NCBI GenBank assembly: GCA_963205195.1 | Contig: CAUJHR010000010.1 | Location: 1-64,000, forward strand | Length of the DNA: 64,000 nt | Direction: 5' to 3' | Source: Pseudomonadota bacterium | GTDB taxonomy: Bacteria; Pseudomonadota; Alphaproteobacteria; Rickettsiales; SXRF01 | Part shown: in pieces, positions 1 through 11,533 of the stretch | How positions within the stretch are numbered: position 1 is the first letter of the stretch | Layout: each line of letters begins with the position of its first letter | The notes under the pieces: generated by a model | What the model was told of the DNA's origin: nothing | The model's database searches: none | The model's input: the letters and a program-made list of their open reading frames with translations, nothing else | Position numbers and translations under genes: made by a program

Positions 1-1
1 T

Positions 2-148
2 GTGCCATTAGTTGTGCGCTTGGAAGGCACCAACGTGGAGCTTGGCAAAAAAATGCTGGCTTCTTCCGGACTAGCCATAACCCCTGCCGATAATCTTGCC
101 GACGCTGCAGAAAAGATCGTCGCCGCTGTTAAAAAGAAAGCTGCTTAA
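2..148 (+). CDS. sucC: Succinyl-CoA synthetase beta subunit, C-terminal fragment (runs off left edge)
   Basis: Frame reads [48 protein letters not shown]; directly upstream of sucD. Confidence 0.9.
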   Translation: MPLVVRLEGTNVELGKKMLASSGLAITPADNLADAAEKIVAAVKKKAA

Positions 149-159
149 AGGAAACACAT

Positions 160-1044
160 ATGTCTATTTTAATAAATAAAAACACAAAAGTAATCTGTCA
201 GGGTTTCACAGGCCGCGAAGGAACTTACCACTCCGAACAGGCGGTAGCTTACGGAACCAAAATGGTTGGCGGCGTGACTCCCGGCAAAGGCGGCACCACG
301 CATATCGACCTTCCTGTTTTCGATACGGTTGAAGAAGCTGCACAGAAAACCGGTGCCAATGCTTCGGTAATTTATGTTCCGCCTAAATTCGCGGCAGATG
401 CTATTTTAGAAGCTATTGACGCAGAGCTGGAACTGGTTATCTGCATCACCGAAGGAATCCCGGTTCTTGACATGGTGAAAGTAAAACGCGCCCTTTCAGG
501 AAGCAAAACACGTCTTGTCGGGCCAAACTGCCCAGGAGTTATCACACCCGGCGAATGCAAGATCGGTATCATGCCGGGGCATATTCACAAAAAAGGTTCT
601 GTTGGTATTGTTTCGCGCTCAGGCACCCTCACCTATGAAGCAGTTGCACAAACTTCAGCAGAAGGTCTTGGCCAATCCACCTGCGTGGGTATTGGCGGCG
701 ACCCGGTTAACGGCACCAATTTTATCGACGTGCTGGAACTTTTCCTCGCTGATCCAGAAACCCAATCTATCGTGATGATCGGTGAGATCGGCGGCGACGC
801 GGAAGAGCAGGCAGCCGATTTCTTAAAACGCAGCAAAGTGAAAAAACCAGTAGTTGGCTTTATTGCTGGCCGCACAGCACCTCCGGGCAGGCGCATGGGT
901 CATGCTGGCGCGATAGTTTCCGGCGGCAAAGGCGGCGCTGAAGATAAAATTGAAGCCATGAAATCGGCGGGAATTATCGTTAGCGATTCACCTGCTAACC
1001 TTGGGCGCACAATGGCAGAACTGCTTAAGAAAAAAGCAGCTTAA
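160..1044 (+). CDS. sucD: Succinyl-CoA ligase alpha subunit
   Basis: [28 protein letters not shown]...; GPNCPG and [10 protein letters not shown] motifs. Confidence 0.98.
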   Translation: MSILINKNTKVICQGFTGREGTYHSEQAVAYGTKMVGGVTPGKGGTTHIDLPVFDTVEEAAQKTGANASVIYVPPKFAADAILEAIDAELELVICITEGIPVLDMVKVKRALSGSKTRLVGPNCPGVITPGECKIGIMPGHIHKKGSVGIVSRSGTLTYEAVAQTSAEGLGQSTCVGIGGDPVNGTNFIDVLELFLADPETQSIVMIGEIGGDAEEQAADFLKRSKVKKPVVGFIAGRTAPPGRRMGHAGAIVSGGKGGAEDKIEAMKSAGIIVSDSPANLGRTMAELLKKKAA

Positions 1045-1072
1045 TATTATATATTCTGGGTTAAGGGATATT

Positions 1073-3967
1073 ATGTCACAGTTTGAAAACACTACCCCCC
1101 TATTCGCTGGTAACAGCGTTTTTATTGAAGAATTATATGATCGCTACATGCAGGACCCGCAGTCGGTTGATGCAAGCTGGCGCGATTTTTTCCGCGATAC
1201 CATGAATGGCGCAGCAGCAAGTGGCATAAAAGGTGCAAGCTGGGCGAAAGTCAAATCACAGGTTATTGGCGCTGTTGAAGAAATTCCTCAAAGCGCTCAA
1301 AAAGGCGACAAGGGGAAAAAAGCCCCCGCTTCCAATATAGCAGATGTTGAAAAATTTGCCCATGATTCCATCCGCGCTATCATGATGGTGCGGGCGTACC
1401 GTGTGCGCGGCCATCTTCTTGCCAATCTCGATCCTCTGGGAATAGAAATACATGCTCCCCATTCCGAACTTGATCCGGCAAGTTACGGCTTTACCGAATC
1501 TGATATGGAACGTGAAATTTTCCTCGATGGTTCATTGGGAATCAAAAAAGCTAAGCTCAAAGAAATAGTTGCCATACTTCGCCAGACCTATTGCGGCAAT
1601 ATCGGTGTGGAATTCATGCATATACAGCATCCCGAACAGAAAGCATGGATACAAAAGCGCTTCGAGCAAGATCACGGGCGTTTTGGTTTTTCCGACGCCG
1701 AGAAAAAATCCATATGGAATACCCTCGTTGAAGTTGAAGCTTTCGAGCAGTTCGTGCAGATAAAATACACCGGGACCAAACGCTTCTCCGCGCAAGGCGG
1801 GGATGCCCTGCTTCCAGCACTTGAATCAATCATAAATACCGCTGCCAAAGAAGGCGTAAAAGAAATTGTCATCGGCATGCCGCACCGAGGCCGCATGAAC
1901 GTACTTACCACCACCATGGGCAAGCCATACGCCGAATTACTTTCAATCTTCCAGGGCAATATGGATTTCCCTGATTGGGTAACATCTTCAGGTGATGTGA
2001 AATACCATCTTGGCACATCGTCTGACCGCGAAACCCCGTATGGGAAAATCCATCTCTCGCTGCTTGCTAACCCTTCGCACCTAGAGGCAGTCAATCCAGT
2101 TGTTGTGGGCAAGGTTCGCGCAAAACAGGATATTTATGGCGATACCGAAGAGAAAAGCACCGTAATGGGGCTTATGCTACATGGCGATGCTGCATTTTCA
2201 GGACAAGGTTCTGTGCCGGAAGTGCTGGCGCTTGCTGATCTGCGCGGCTACCGCACCGGAGGCACTGTGCATGTTATAGTGAACAACCAGATCGGTTTTA
2301 CCACCAGCCCCAAATATTCGCGCTTTACCCCTTACCCAACCGATGTAGCCAAAGCGGTTCAGGCGCCTATTTTCCATGTAAATGGCGACGACCCCGAAGC
2401 AGTTTCTTATGTTTGCCGCATGGCCACAGAATTCCGTCAGGCTTTCAAGCGTGACGCAGTAGTAGATATATTCTGCTATCGTAAGTATGGCCATAATGAA
2501 TCCGACGAACCGGCATTCACCCAACCGATCATGTACCGCGAGATCGCAAAAAAACCGCTGCCTGCGAAGATTTACTCCGACAGGCTGGTTTCTGAAGGAG
2601 TGCTGACACAGGAAGGCGTTGAAGAGAAATTTGCACAGTATAAAGCATTTTTTGAATCCGAATATGAAGCCGCCAAAACCTTCAAACCTAACAAAGCTGA
2701 CTGGCTGGAAGGCCAATGGGCTGGGCTGGAAAAAGCTAAAGGCGAACATCCCGAAGGCAATACCGGGGTTGATACTGAAACACTGAAAAAGATCGGCCTG
2801 GCGCTCGCTAAAAATCCTGAGTCAATCAAAGTGAATTCAAAGATCGTACGCCAGCTTGACGCAAAAAAAGTCATGATGGAAACCGGCTCCGGACTCGACT
2901 GGTCAATGGGTGAAGCGCTTGCTTTCGGCTCCTTGCTGGCTGAAGGTTCAGGTGTGCGTTTATCCGGGCAGGATTGCGGGCGCGGAACATTCTCGCATCG
3001 CCACAGTGTGCTGGTGGATCAGGAAACCGAGGAACGCTATGTACCTCTTAATAATCTTGGCGTGCAGCAAAAACCTTACGAGGTTATCGACAGCTCGCTT
3101 TCTGAATTCGCCATACTTGGTTTTGAATATGGCTACAGCATGGGGCTTCCTAATTACCTGACCATCTGGGAAGCGCAGTTCGGCGATTTCGCCAATGGCG
3201 CACAGGTTATTATTGACCAGTTTATTTCTTCTGGCGAAGCTAAATGGCTGCGTATGTCTGGCCTTGTCATGCTGCTGCCGCATGGATACGAAGGCCAGGG
3301 CCCCGAACATAGTTCAGCGCGTCTTGAGCGTTACCTCCAGCTCTGCGCGGAAGATAACATGCAGGTAGTTAACTGCACTACCCCTGCCAACTTCTTCCAT
3401 GCGCTGCGCCGCCAACTTAAACGCAATTTCCGCAAACCGCTGATCGTTATGACTCCGAAATCATTACTGCGCCATAAGCTCGCCGTTTCCGACCTAAAGG
3501 ATTTCGGCAAAGAAGCGCATTTCCAGCGCATTATTCCTGATAATGAAAAGCTGGTAAAGGATGATAAGATACGCCGCGTCATCATAACTTCAGGCAAGGT
3601 TTATTACGACCTGTTTGAAAGCCGCCATACACAGAATATAAACGACATCGCTATCATCCGCATGGAACAGTATTATCCATTCCCTGCACGTGAACTCGCC
3701 GCGGAACTTAAACGCTATAAGAACGCCGAAGTTATATGGTGCCAGGAAGAGCCTAAAAATATGGGCGCATGGAGCTTTGTAATGCCGCGTATAGACGATG
3801 TGCTGGCTGAAACAGGCCGCAACATCCGCGTGGGCTATACAGGCCGCCCGGAAGCTGCTTCACCTGCTGTTGGTTATCTGAAAGTACATGAACGCGAGCA
3901 GAAAGCACTGGTTGAACAGGCATTGAGTATGCAGACTGGGGTACTGAAGAAACTGGCTAAGGGCTAG
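1073..3967 (+). CDS. sucA: 2-oxoglutarate dehydrogenase E1 component
   Basis: Full-length E1o; the natural start is probably MSQFENTTPLFAGNS (1073) rather than the upstream ORF start at 1001 inside sucD. Confidence 0.97.
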   Translation: MSQFENTTPLFAGNSVFIEELYDRYMQDPQSVDASWRDFFRDTMNGAAASGIKGASWAKVKSQVIGAVEEIPQSAQKGDKGKKAPASNIADVEKFAHDSIRAIMMVRAYRVRGHLLANLDPLGIEIHAPHSELDPASYGFTESDMEREIFLDGSLGIKKAKLKEIVAILRQTYCGNIGVEFMHIQHPEQKAWIQKRFEQDHGRFGFSDAEKKSIWNTLVEVEAFEQFVQIKYTGTKRFSAQGGDALLPALESIINTAAKEGVKEIVIGMPHRGRMNVLTTTMGKPYAELLSIFQGNMDFPDWVTSSGDVKYHLGTSSDRETPYGKIHLSLLANPSHLEAVNPVVVGKVRAKQDIYGDTEEKSTVMGLMLHGDAAFSGQGSVPEVLALADLRGYRTGGTVHVIVNNQIGFTTSPKYSRFTPYPTDVAKAVQAPIFHVNGDDPEAVSYVCRMATEFRQAFKRDAVVDIFCYRKYGHNESDEPAFTQPIMYREIAKKPLPAKIYSDRLVSEGVLTQEGVEEKFAQYKAFFESEYEAAKTFKPNKADWLEGQWAGLEKAKGEHPEGNTGVDTETLKKIGLALAKNPESIKVNSKIVRQLDAKKVMMETGSGLDWSMGEALAFGSLLAEGSGVRLSGQDCGRGTFSHRHSVLVDQETEERYVPLNNLGVQQKPYEVIDSSLSEFAILGFEYGYSMGLPNYLTIWEAQFGDFANGAQVIIDQFISSGEAKWLRMSGLVMLLPHGYEGQGPEHSSARLERYLQLCAEDNMQVVNCTTPANFFHALRRQLKRNFRKPLIVMTPKSLLRHKLAVSDLKDFGKEAHFQRIIPDNEKLVKDDKIRRVIITSGKVYYDLFESRHTQNINDIAIIRMEQYYPFPARELAAELKRYKNAEVIWCQEEPKNMGAWSFVMPRIDDVLAETGRNIRVGYTGRPEAASPAVGYLKVHEREQKALVEQALSMQTGVLKKLAKG

Positions 3968-3972
3968 CTAAT

Positions 3973-4476
3973 CTACCTGCTATTGCCTTTATCCTGATCC
4001 TGGTCTTTTCCAGACATTTCTTTAAATATATTCTTGCTATTTGCAACCATTAGCAATGCACCAAGCGTAATACCACTTGCCGTCAATGATTCAATATGCA
4101 CGCTTTGTTTATTAAGTTTATTGAGGTTCTGGTAATGTTTGAATATATTTTTAAATCCTAATACGGAAGCAGCTTCTTTAAGGTCAGTTCTTCCTTTTCT
4201 TCTTATTTCAGCAATTTCTTCGTTAACGTCAGGTATAAAACTTTTCTTTTCACCATCTACCCTTACAGAGGCTTTAACAATATCTGACCTGATACCATCA
4301 GCAATATCTTTAAGTGGGCCATCCTTTAATTTCTCAAAAGATTTTTCCTCGGTATTAGCATGGGCAACCGATAAACCTATAATTGCAGAAGCCGGGTAAG
4401 CGGCAATATTTAGCAATTCTCCAGGACTCCATTTCCTGGGTTTCTTAATGCCTTCTTCTTCGGTTACTACAGCCAC
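3973..4476 (-). CDS. Hypothetical protein with two hydrophobic segments; GTG start
   Basis: 167-aa ORF in a long intergenic slot; no family recognised. Confidence 0.6.
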   Translation of the reverse strand: MAVVTEEEGIKKPRKWSPGELLNIAAYPASAIIGLSVAHANTEEKSFEKLKDGPLKDIADGIRSDIVKASVRVDGEKKSFIPDVNEEIAEIRRKGRTDLKEAASVLGFKNIFKHYQNLNKLNKQSVHIESLTASGITLGALLMVANSKNIFKEMSGKDQDQDKGNSR

Positions 4477-4594
4477 AAAAAACCCGTATTTGTTTGGTTA
4501 TACAGCAATAATATTAACAATAATCCCAAAACCGTACAAGTTACAGTTCCGTGACATGGAAATCACATAATATTAATCTTAATATCCTATTGAA

Positions 4595-6187
4595 TTAGCT
4601 AAATTCCCGCGTCTTTAAAAATTCAATATCCGGGAAATCTTTCGCGATTCGGTCCAGATGCCAGGCATTAGGCGCAAGATAGGCAAGAGCACCTGAAGCA
4701 TCCTCGGCGGTATTGTATTTATTGCGCTCGGCAAATTCACGTGCCTTTTCGGGGGTTTTTGCTTTCACCCAACGGGCATTGGTATATGGCACAGCTTCAA
4801 AGCTGCCGCGCACCCCATATTCGGAAAGCAGGCGCGAGGCGATAACGTCAAATTGCAATTGACCGACCACTCCGATGATCCAAGGTGAACCATCCAACGG
4901 CTTAAATATTTGCGATGCACCCTCTTCCGCAAGTTGCTCCAGCGCTGCTTTTAGCTGCTTGGATTTAAGCGGGTCATCAAGGCGTACACGCTGGAAAAGT
5001 TCGGGCGCGAAATTGGGGATACCGCTGAAAACCAGCTGTTCGCCCTCGGTAAGTGCATCACCAATATGCAGATGGCCATGCCCAGGAATACCCAGAATAT
5101 CGCCCGGCCATGCTTCCTCAGCCAGTTCACGCTCACGGGCGAGGAACAATACCGGATTATTAAGCGCCAAAGTTTTACCGCTTCGCACATGCAAGACCTT
5201 CATCCCACGTGTATATTTCCCAGAACAGATACGTACGAAAGCTATGCGGTCTCGATGATTTTTATCCATATTCGCCTGAATTTTAAATACAAATCCGGTG
5301 AATTTAGGCTCATCTGGTGCAATTGCCCGTGGCTCAGCTTCCTGAATTCTTGGGCTGGGCGCAACTTCGCACAAAGCCTCAAGAAGTTCGCGCACGCCAA
5401 AATTATTAACAGCACTGCCGAAAAACACCGGGGTCAAATGCCCTTCCAGATAATGTTCGCGGTTAAATGCCGGATAGATAGCCTTTACCATCGCCACTTC
5501 CTCACGGAAAGTAGCAAGTTCGCCAGCCGGGATATGTTCATCCAGCGCCGGGTCATCAGCTCCGGTAAACTGCATTGCATCAGAGATTTTTGAGCCATGA
5601 CCGCTTTCAAACAGATAAAGGCTGTCCGTAACCAAATTAAAGCAGCCACGGAAACGCTCACCCATGCCAATCGGCCAGGTTATCGGGCATACATCAAGCG
5701 CCAGGGTTTTTTCTATTTCATCAAGCAGCGCAAAAGGTTCTTTCACCTCGCGGTCCATTTTATTGATGAAGGTAATAACAGGTGTATCGCGCAGGCGGCA
5801 AACCTCAAACAATTTAAGTGTCTGTTCTTCAATACCTTTTGCACCATCCAGCACCATAACCGCCGAATCAACTGCCGTAAGTGTGCGGTACGTATCCTCG
5901 GAGAAATCCTTATGGCCCGGTGTATCAAGCAAATTTATGGTGTTTTTACCATATTCAAAGGTCATTACCGAAGCGGTTACCGAAATACCGCGCTGTTGCT
6001 CGATTGCCATCCAGTCCGAACGTGCTGATTGCCCGCCCTTTTTGGCCTTTACCGCACCCGCAAGATGTATCGCGCCGCCAAAAAGCAATAATTTCTCGGT
6101 AAGCGTGGTTTTACCGGCGTCAGGATGCGAAATAATCGCGAAAGTCCGGCGGTTTATATAGGGTGCTATAGTTGCTTCATATGTCAT
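4595..6187 (-). CDS. prfC: Peptide chain release factor 3 (RF3)
   Basis: SHPDAGKTTLTEKLLLFGGAI, DTPGHKDFSEDTYRTL, NKMDR GTPase motifs; 530 aa. Confidence 0.96.
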   Translation of the reverse strand: MTYEATIAPYINRRTFAIISHPDAGKTTLTEKLLLFGGAIHLAGAVKAKKGGQSARSDWMAIEQQRGISVTASVMTFEYGKNTINLLDTPGHKDFSEDTYRTLTAVDSAVMVLDGAKGIEEQTLKLFEVCRLRDTPVITFINKMDREVKEPFALLDEIEKTLALDVCPITWPIGMGERFRGCFNLVTDSLYLFESGHGSKISDAMQFTGADDPALDEHIPAGELATFREEVAMVKAIYPAFNREHYLEGHLTPVFFGSAVNNFGVRELLEALCEVAPSPRIQEAEPRAIAPDEPKFTGFVFKIQANMDKNHRDRIAFVRICSGKYTRGMKVLHVRSGKTLALNNPVLFLARERELAEEAWPGDILGIPGHGHLHIGDALTEGEQLVFSGIPNFAPELFQRVRLDDPLKSKQLKAALEQLAEEGASQIFKPLDGSPWIIGVVGQLQFDVIASRLLSEYGVRGSFEAVPYTNARWVKAKTPEKAREFAERNKYNTAEDASGALAYLAPNAWHLDRIAKDFPDIEFLKTREFS

Positions 6188-6270
6188 AGCCCGCGTCTAT
6201 ACAGCCAGCGCAGCAAAGATTCAATAAATTAAGTTTTATCGCAGGAAATATATGCTATAATGCCCATATT

Positions 6271-6573
6271 ATGAAAAAATATTTAGTTATATCAGCATTA
6301 GCACTCACACTTTCCGGTTGCAAACCACTATGGCTAAGCTTCGTTGATCCCCCAGGGCCGCCTGAATATAAATTAGGCTGGGAAGACGGCTGTGATAGTG
6401 GTATGTCAGCAGAAGGCGGCTGGGCTGACAAAATGATGCATGGTTTCAAGAAACGCCCGGAAATGGCGGCGAACGACCAGTATAAGCAGGCATGGAATGA
6501 GGGTTTCACTTATTGCCGCTTCTCTTATGCTTCCTCCAAGGAAAAAGTTACCTTTGAAGATATTGGCTGGTAA
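6271..6573 (+). CDS. Small lipoprotein
   Basis: N-terminal signal with lipobox LTLSGC; conserved-looking W/G-rich body. Confidence 0.7.
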   Translation: MKKYLVISALALTLSGCKPLWLSFVDPPGPPEYKLGWEDGCDSGMSAEGGWADKMMHGFKKRPEMAANDQYKQAWNEGFTYCRFSYASSKEKVTFEDIGW

Positions 6574-6579
6574 TTATAG

Positions 6580-7589
<1,010 letters not shown>

Positions 7590-7590
<1 letters not shown>

Positions 7591-8696
7591 TGTTAAGCAC
7601 CGCCAAACGCATTGTCATAAAAATAGGCTCGTCGCTTATAATCGGTGACAGTAATGAAGCGCGAAAAAACTGGCTTGTATCCCTTGCCTCAGACATTGCT
7701 GAATTAAAAAAAAGCGGCAAGGAAATAATAGTTGTAACGTCGGGCGCTGTTGCATTGGGCAGGAAACCTCTGGGTTATGGACTCAGGCAACTTGTTTTGG
7801 AAGAAAAACAAGCCGCCGCTGCCTGCGGACAGATAACTCTTTTTTCCTTATGGGCAGAAACCTTGAAAACTGTTGGCCTTTCATCGGCACAGATACTGCT
7901 TACCGCCGATGACAGTATCAACCGCAAACGCTATTTGAATGCCCGCAATACGCTGGAAACTTTGCTCGAAAATCCGGCCATAGTTCCAATAATAAATGAA
8001 AACGATACTGTAGCGACTGCCGAGCTGCGCTTTGGCGATAATGACCGGCTGGCAGCGCGTGTTGCTCAAATGGCAGGCGCTGACCTGCTTATTTTATTTT
8101 CTGATATTGACGGGCTATATGACGCCGACCCACGCACAAATAAAAATGCAAAATTCCAGGAAAAAATCACCGAGATAACTCCTGATATTGAAAAAATGGC
8201 AGGCGGTGCCGGGAGCCTGGTGGGAACCGGCGGTATGGCAACAAAGATCGCGGCTGCGAAGATCGCAACCAATGCAGGCTGCAATATGATTATAGCAAAA
8301 GGGATAGATGACCACCCGCTTAAAGCTCTGGCAGATGGCGGCAGGTCAACAATATTCCTTGCGAAAGAAAATCCGCTTTCCGCACGCAAACACTGGATAG
8401 CCGGAACATTGTATTCCGCCGGAACTATAACTATCGACTCAGGCGCTGCTAAAGCATTGCATAGTGGCAAAAGCCTGCTTCCTGCTGGAGTAACTAATGT
8501 TACAGGCATGTTTGACCGTGGTGATGCAGTTATTATACAGGATAGTGAAGGCAAGCGTTTAGGGCGCGGTCTCATCTCTTATGATGCCGAGGATGCCAAG
8601 CGGATAATCGGCAAGAAAAGTGCAGAGATCGAGCAGATTTTGGGGTTCAAACGCCGTGATGTTTTGATCCACCGCGATGATATGGTATTAGAATAA
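7590..8696 (+). CDS. proB: Glutamate 5-kinase (with PUA domain)
   Basis: KRIVIKIGSSLI..., GTGGMATKIAAAKIA; overlaps obgE stop as TAATG. Confidence 0.96.
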
Positions 8697-9415
8697 TGCT
8701 GCGCCTTGGGGTAAATATCGACCATGTGGCAACCCTGCGTAATGCTCGCGGCGGCATTCATCCCTGCCCTGTTCGTGCAGCACTGATCGCGCAGGAAGCT
8801 GGCGCACACAGCATTACCGCCCACTTACGCGAAGACAGGCGGCATATAAAAGATATAGATATTGAACGTCTGAACAATGAAGTGCCCCTGCCGCTTAATC
8901 TTGAGATGGCAGCAACCGATGAAATGCTGGCTATAGCCCTTAAAATAAAACCACATGCTGTTTGCCTCGTTCCCGAAAAACGGGCAGAATTAACTACCGA
9001 AGGGGGGCTGGATGTTGCAGCTCATGAAGTTACCCTTAAGCCTTACATAAAAAAAATACAGGATAATGGAAGCCGTGTTTCGCTGTTCATTGATGCTAAT
9101 AAAAAACAGGTGGAAGCAGCAAAAAAATGCGGCGCACGTGCGATTGAACTTCACACTGGAACATACGCAGAGAATCCATCGCCCGACAATCTCGACGCCA
9201 TAGCACAAGCAGCCAAATATGCAAAAAGCATGGGGTTGGAAGTTCATGCAGGACACGGGTTGAATTTCGAAAACACTGGAAACATCGCAGCAATTCCTGA
9301 AATTATAGAACTTAATATCGGACATTTTTTAATTGGAGAATCCATATTTACTGGTCTTAAACCAGCCATAATACAAATGCTGGATATAATGAACAAGGCG
9401 CGAGATAGCTTATGA
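8696..9415 (+). CDS. pdxJ: Pyridoxine 5'-phosphate synthase
   Basis: LRLGVNIDHVATLRNARGG, ITAHLREDRRHI, GHGLNFENT. Confidence 0.97.
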   Translation: MLRLGVNIDHVATLRNARGGIHPCPVRAALIAQEAGAHSITAHLREDRRHIKDIDIERLNNEVPLPLNLEMAATDEMLAIALKIKPHAVCLVPEKRAELTTEGGLDVAAHEVTLKPYIKKIQDNGSRVSLFIDANKKQVEAAKKCGARAIELHTGTYAENPSPDNLDAIAQAAKYAKSMGLEVHAGHGLNFENTGNIAAIPEIIELNIGHFLIGESIFTGLKPAIIQMLDIMNKARDSL

Positions 9416-9831
9416 TACTAGGCATCGGAAATGACCTGGTAGACATCCACCGTATTGAGGATTCGCTCAAGCGCTTTGGCGAGCGTTTTGAAAAAAGGGT
9501 ATTTACCAAGAACGAACAGAATTATGCAAGGCGCAGAAAAAACGGTGATATTGAAGCAATGGCAGCGATATATGCCAAGCGTTTTGCTGCAAAAGAAGCT
9601 TGTTACAAGGCATTGGGAACACTACATAACGGTATCAGCTGGCTGGACATGGAAGTCGTAAATGATAAGAACCGCGCACCGCAAATGAAGCTTTATGGCA
9701 ATGCCCTAAAACAACTTGAAAAGATTACCCCTCCAGGCAGCGAGGCTAAAATTCTTTTAACTATGGCCGATGAATATCCATACGCGCAAGCCTATGTAGT
9801 AATAGATTCAATTCCGCTTAATATAAGGTAG
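9412..9831 (+). CDS. acpS: Holo-[acyl-carrier-protein] synthase
   Basis: MILGIGNDLVDIHRIE..., RFAAKEACYKALG. Confidence 0.94.
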   Translation: MILGIGNDLVDIHRIEDSLKRFGERFEKRVFTKNEQNYARRRKNGDIEAMAAIYAKRFAAKEACYKALGTLHNGISWLDMEVVNDKNRAPQMKLYGNALKQLEKITPPGSEAKILLTMADEYPYAQAYVVIDSIPLNIR

Positions 9832-9833
9832 CT

Positions 9834-10592
9834 ATGACAATTGATAATGCAAACAAACCTATTGTTATCACCCGCCCGCTTGGTGACGAAATAATACTGC
9901 GCGACGAGCTTCTGGAGCGCGGCTATCAGGTTATACATGAACCTCTTACTGATATTTTCCTGCGCCATGACCTTCGCCTGAATGTAGAACACGCCCTGCT
10001 TAACGATCCCGATGCCATAATAATAACCAGCAAGCATGGGGTACAGGCTCTGGCTTTGCTTACTGACCTGCGTGATATGTTCCTTCTTTGCGTAGGAGAA
10101 GCAACTGCTAATATTGCAATCCAGCTTGGCTTTGACCGTGTAAGCGTTACCGGGGAAACAGTTGAGCACCTCGTAGATTATATACTCGATTGCTATGATG
10201 AAGATTCGCGTTTCTTGTATATATCCGGCGAACATATAACCACTGACTTAAGCGAAGAGCTCAGTGTGCGCGGTATGGAAGTGGAACGTATCGCCGCTTA
10301 TGAAGCTATCGCCAGCGAAGCACTTTCCGATACGCTGGTAGAGCAGATAAGGCGCGGACAAATCGGAAGCCTTACATTTTTCTCCGTCCGCACAGCCGAT
10401 ATTTTCCTGAAGCTTGCCGAAAAAAGCGATATTTTAGATTCAATTAAAAAAATGGAGGCTTTCTGCTTAAGCGAAGCTATCGCCCATAGCCTTGAAAAAG
10501 GTACTTGGAAGGCGATTTACTGTTCAAGAAAGCCAACGCTTGCATCTATGGTGAGTTGCATAGATAATGTATACAGAAATATTAAGGATTAA
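9834..10592 (+). CDS. hemD: Uroporphyrinogen-III synthase
   Basis: ITRP start motif, TSKHGVQAL, HemD-like fold; followed by mitofilin/hemY as in Alphaproteobacteria. Confidence 0.8.
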   Translation: MTIDNANKPIVITRPLGDEIILRDELLERGYQVIHEPLTDIFLRHDLRLNVEHALLNDPDAIIITSKHGVQALALLTDLRDMFLLCVGEATANIAIQLGFDRVSVTGETVEHLVDYILDCYDEDSRFLYISGEHITTDLSEELSVRGMEVERIAAYEAIASEALSDTLVEQIRRGQIGSLTFFSVRTADIFLKLAEKSDILDSIKKMEAFCLSEAIAHSLEKGTWKAIYCSRKPTLASMVSCIDNVYRNIKD

Positions 10593-10594
10593 AC

Positions 10595-11533
10595 ATGTCC
10601 GGCGAACAAGAAATTAATTCTGAAAAGGAAGGCAAAACACAGCCCAACTTTTTTGCTCAATTTAAAAAGCCTACCATAGCGCTTATCATAATTATGGTTT
10701 TCATATCATTTGCCAAATTATATACTCCCATTAAACAGCAAAAAAAACATGATATAGAAACAGGTGCTACCGAAACATTGCCTGAGAAGGCAATTGCAAA
10801 CCAGCAACAGAATTATACCCCAGGCAATTCTGGCATAGAATCCACAGTACCTGCTGAAAATCTTTCGGTAATTACGCAACCATCTATAGAAACGGCGCGT
10901 AATGATAAGCGTTTAATTGCGCTTGAAGATAAGATTTCAAAAATGCAGGCAGAGCATGAAACGGAAATAACTGACCTTAAAGCAAAATTTGATTCAAAAA
11001 CCCAAGCATCACAAAACAAAGTGGCATCGCTGCTTTCTGCATTAATCGTTTTTGGCCAGCTAAAAGACGCGATCAATAGCGGCAAGCCATATGAAAGCGA
11101 ACTAAACCAGCTAGTAAATTTAACAGCCTCGGATACAAACACACAGGAAATTTTATCATCCATAAAGAATCATTCCGAAAACGGAATAATAATTCCAGCA
11201 CTACTTAAAGAAAAATTTTTACCGCTTATAAGGCAAGCACTATTTAGTAAAGATGAAAGCAGCTACAAAAATATACTGCATAGATTCATTACTATACGTA
11301 AAACCGGACAGCAGACCGGTGATGATGATGAATCCATAATTGCCCGCGCAGAATTCAAGCTAGTCCAAGATGACTTAAAAGGTGCGGCAGATGAGTTAAC
11401 CAGTCTAACACCACAATCCCAAGCTGTATTTTCTGAATGGGCACAAAATGCAAATGACTGGCTGTCCACACAGGATAAACTCAGCAAACTGCAATTGCAG
11501 CTTACCAAAACCGAAATCACGCAAAAGCCATGA
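10595..11533 (+). CDS. Mitofilin/Mic60-like inner-membrane protein
   Basis: N-terminal TM, coiled coil, C-terminal mitofilin-like helices; position between hemD and hemY. Confidence 0.7.
   Translation: MSGEQEINSEKEGKTQPNFFAQFKKPTIALIIIMVFISFAKLYTPIKQQKKHDIETGATETLPEKAIANQQQNYTPGNSGIESTVPAENLSVITQPSIETARNDKRLIALEDKISKMQAEHETEITDLKAKFDSKTQASQNKVASLLSALIVFGQLKDAINSGKPYESELNQLVNLTASDTNTQEILSSIKNHSENGIIIPALLKEKFLPLIRQALFSKDESSYKNILHRFITIRKTGQQTGDDDESIIARAEFKLVQDDLKGAADELTSLTPQSQAVFSEWAQNANDWLSTQDKLSKLQLQLTKTEITQKP

Noticed and set aside
1001-1072. N-terminal extension of the SucA ORF ([24 protein letters not shown])
   Set aside because: It lies inside sucD in another frame; the MSQFENTTPLF start at 1073 matches the family N-terminus.
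1672-2749. Long antisense ORFs inside sucA (and similar ones inside prfC, carB, rpoD)
   Set aside because: They lie opposite strongly conserved coding sequence and give compositionally odd proteins with no recognisable motifs; treated as coding-strand shadows.
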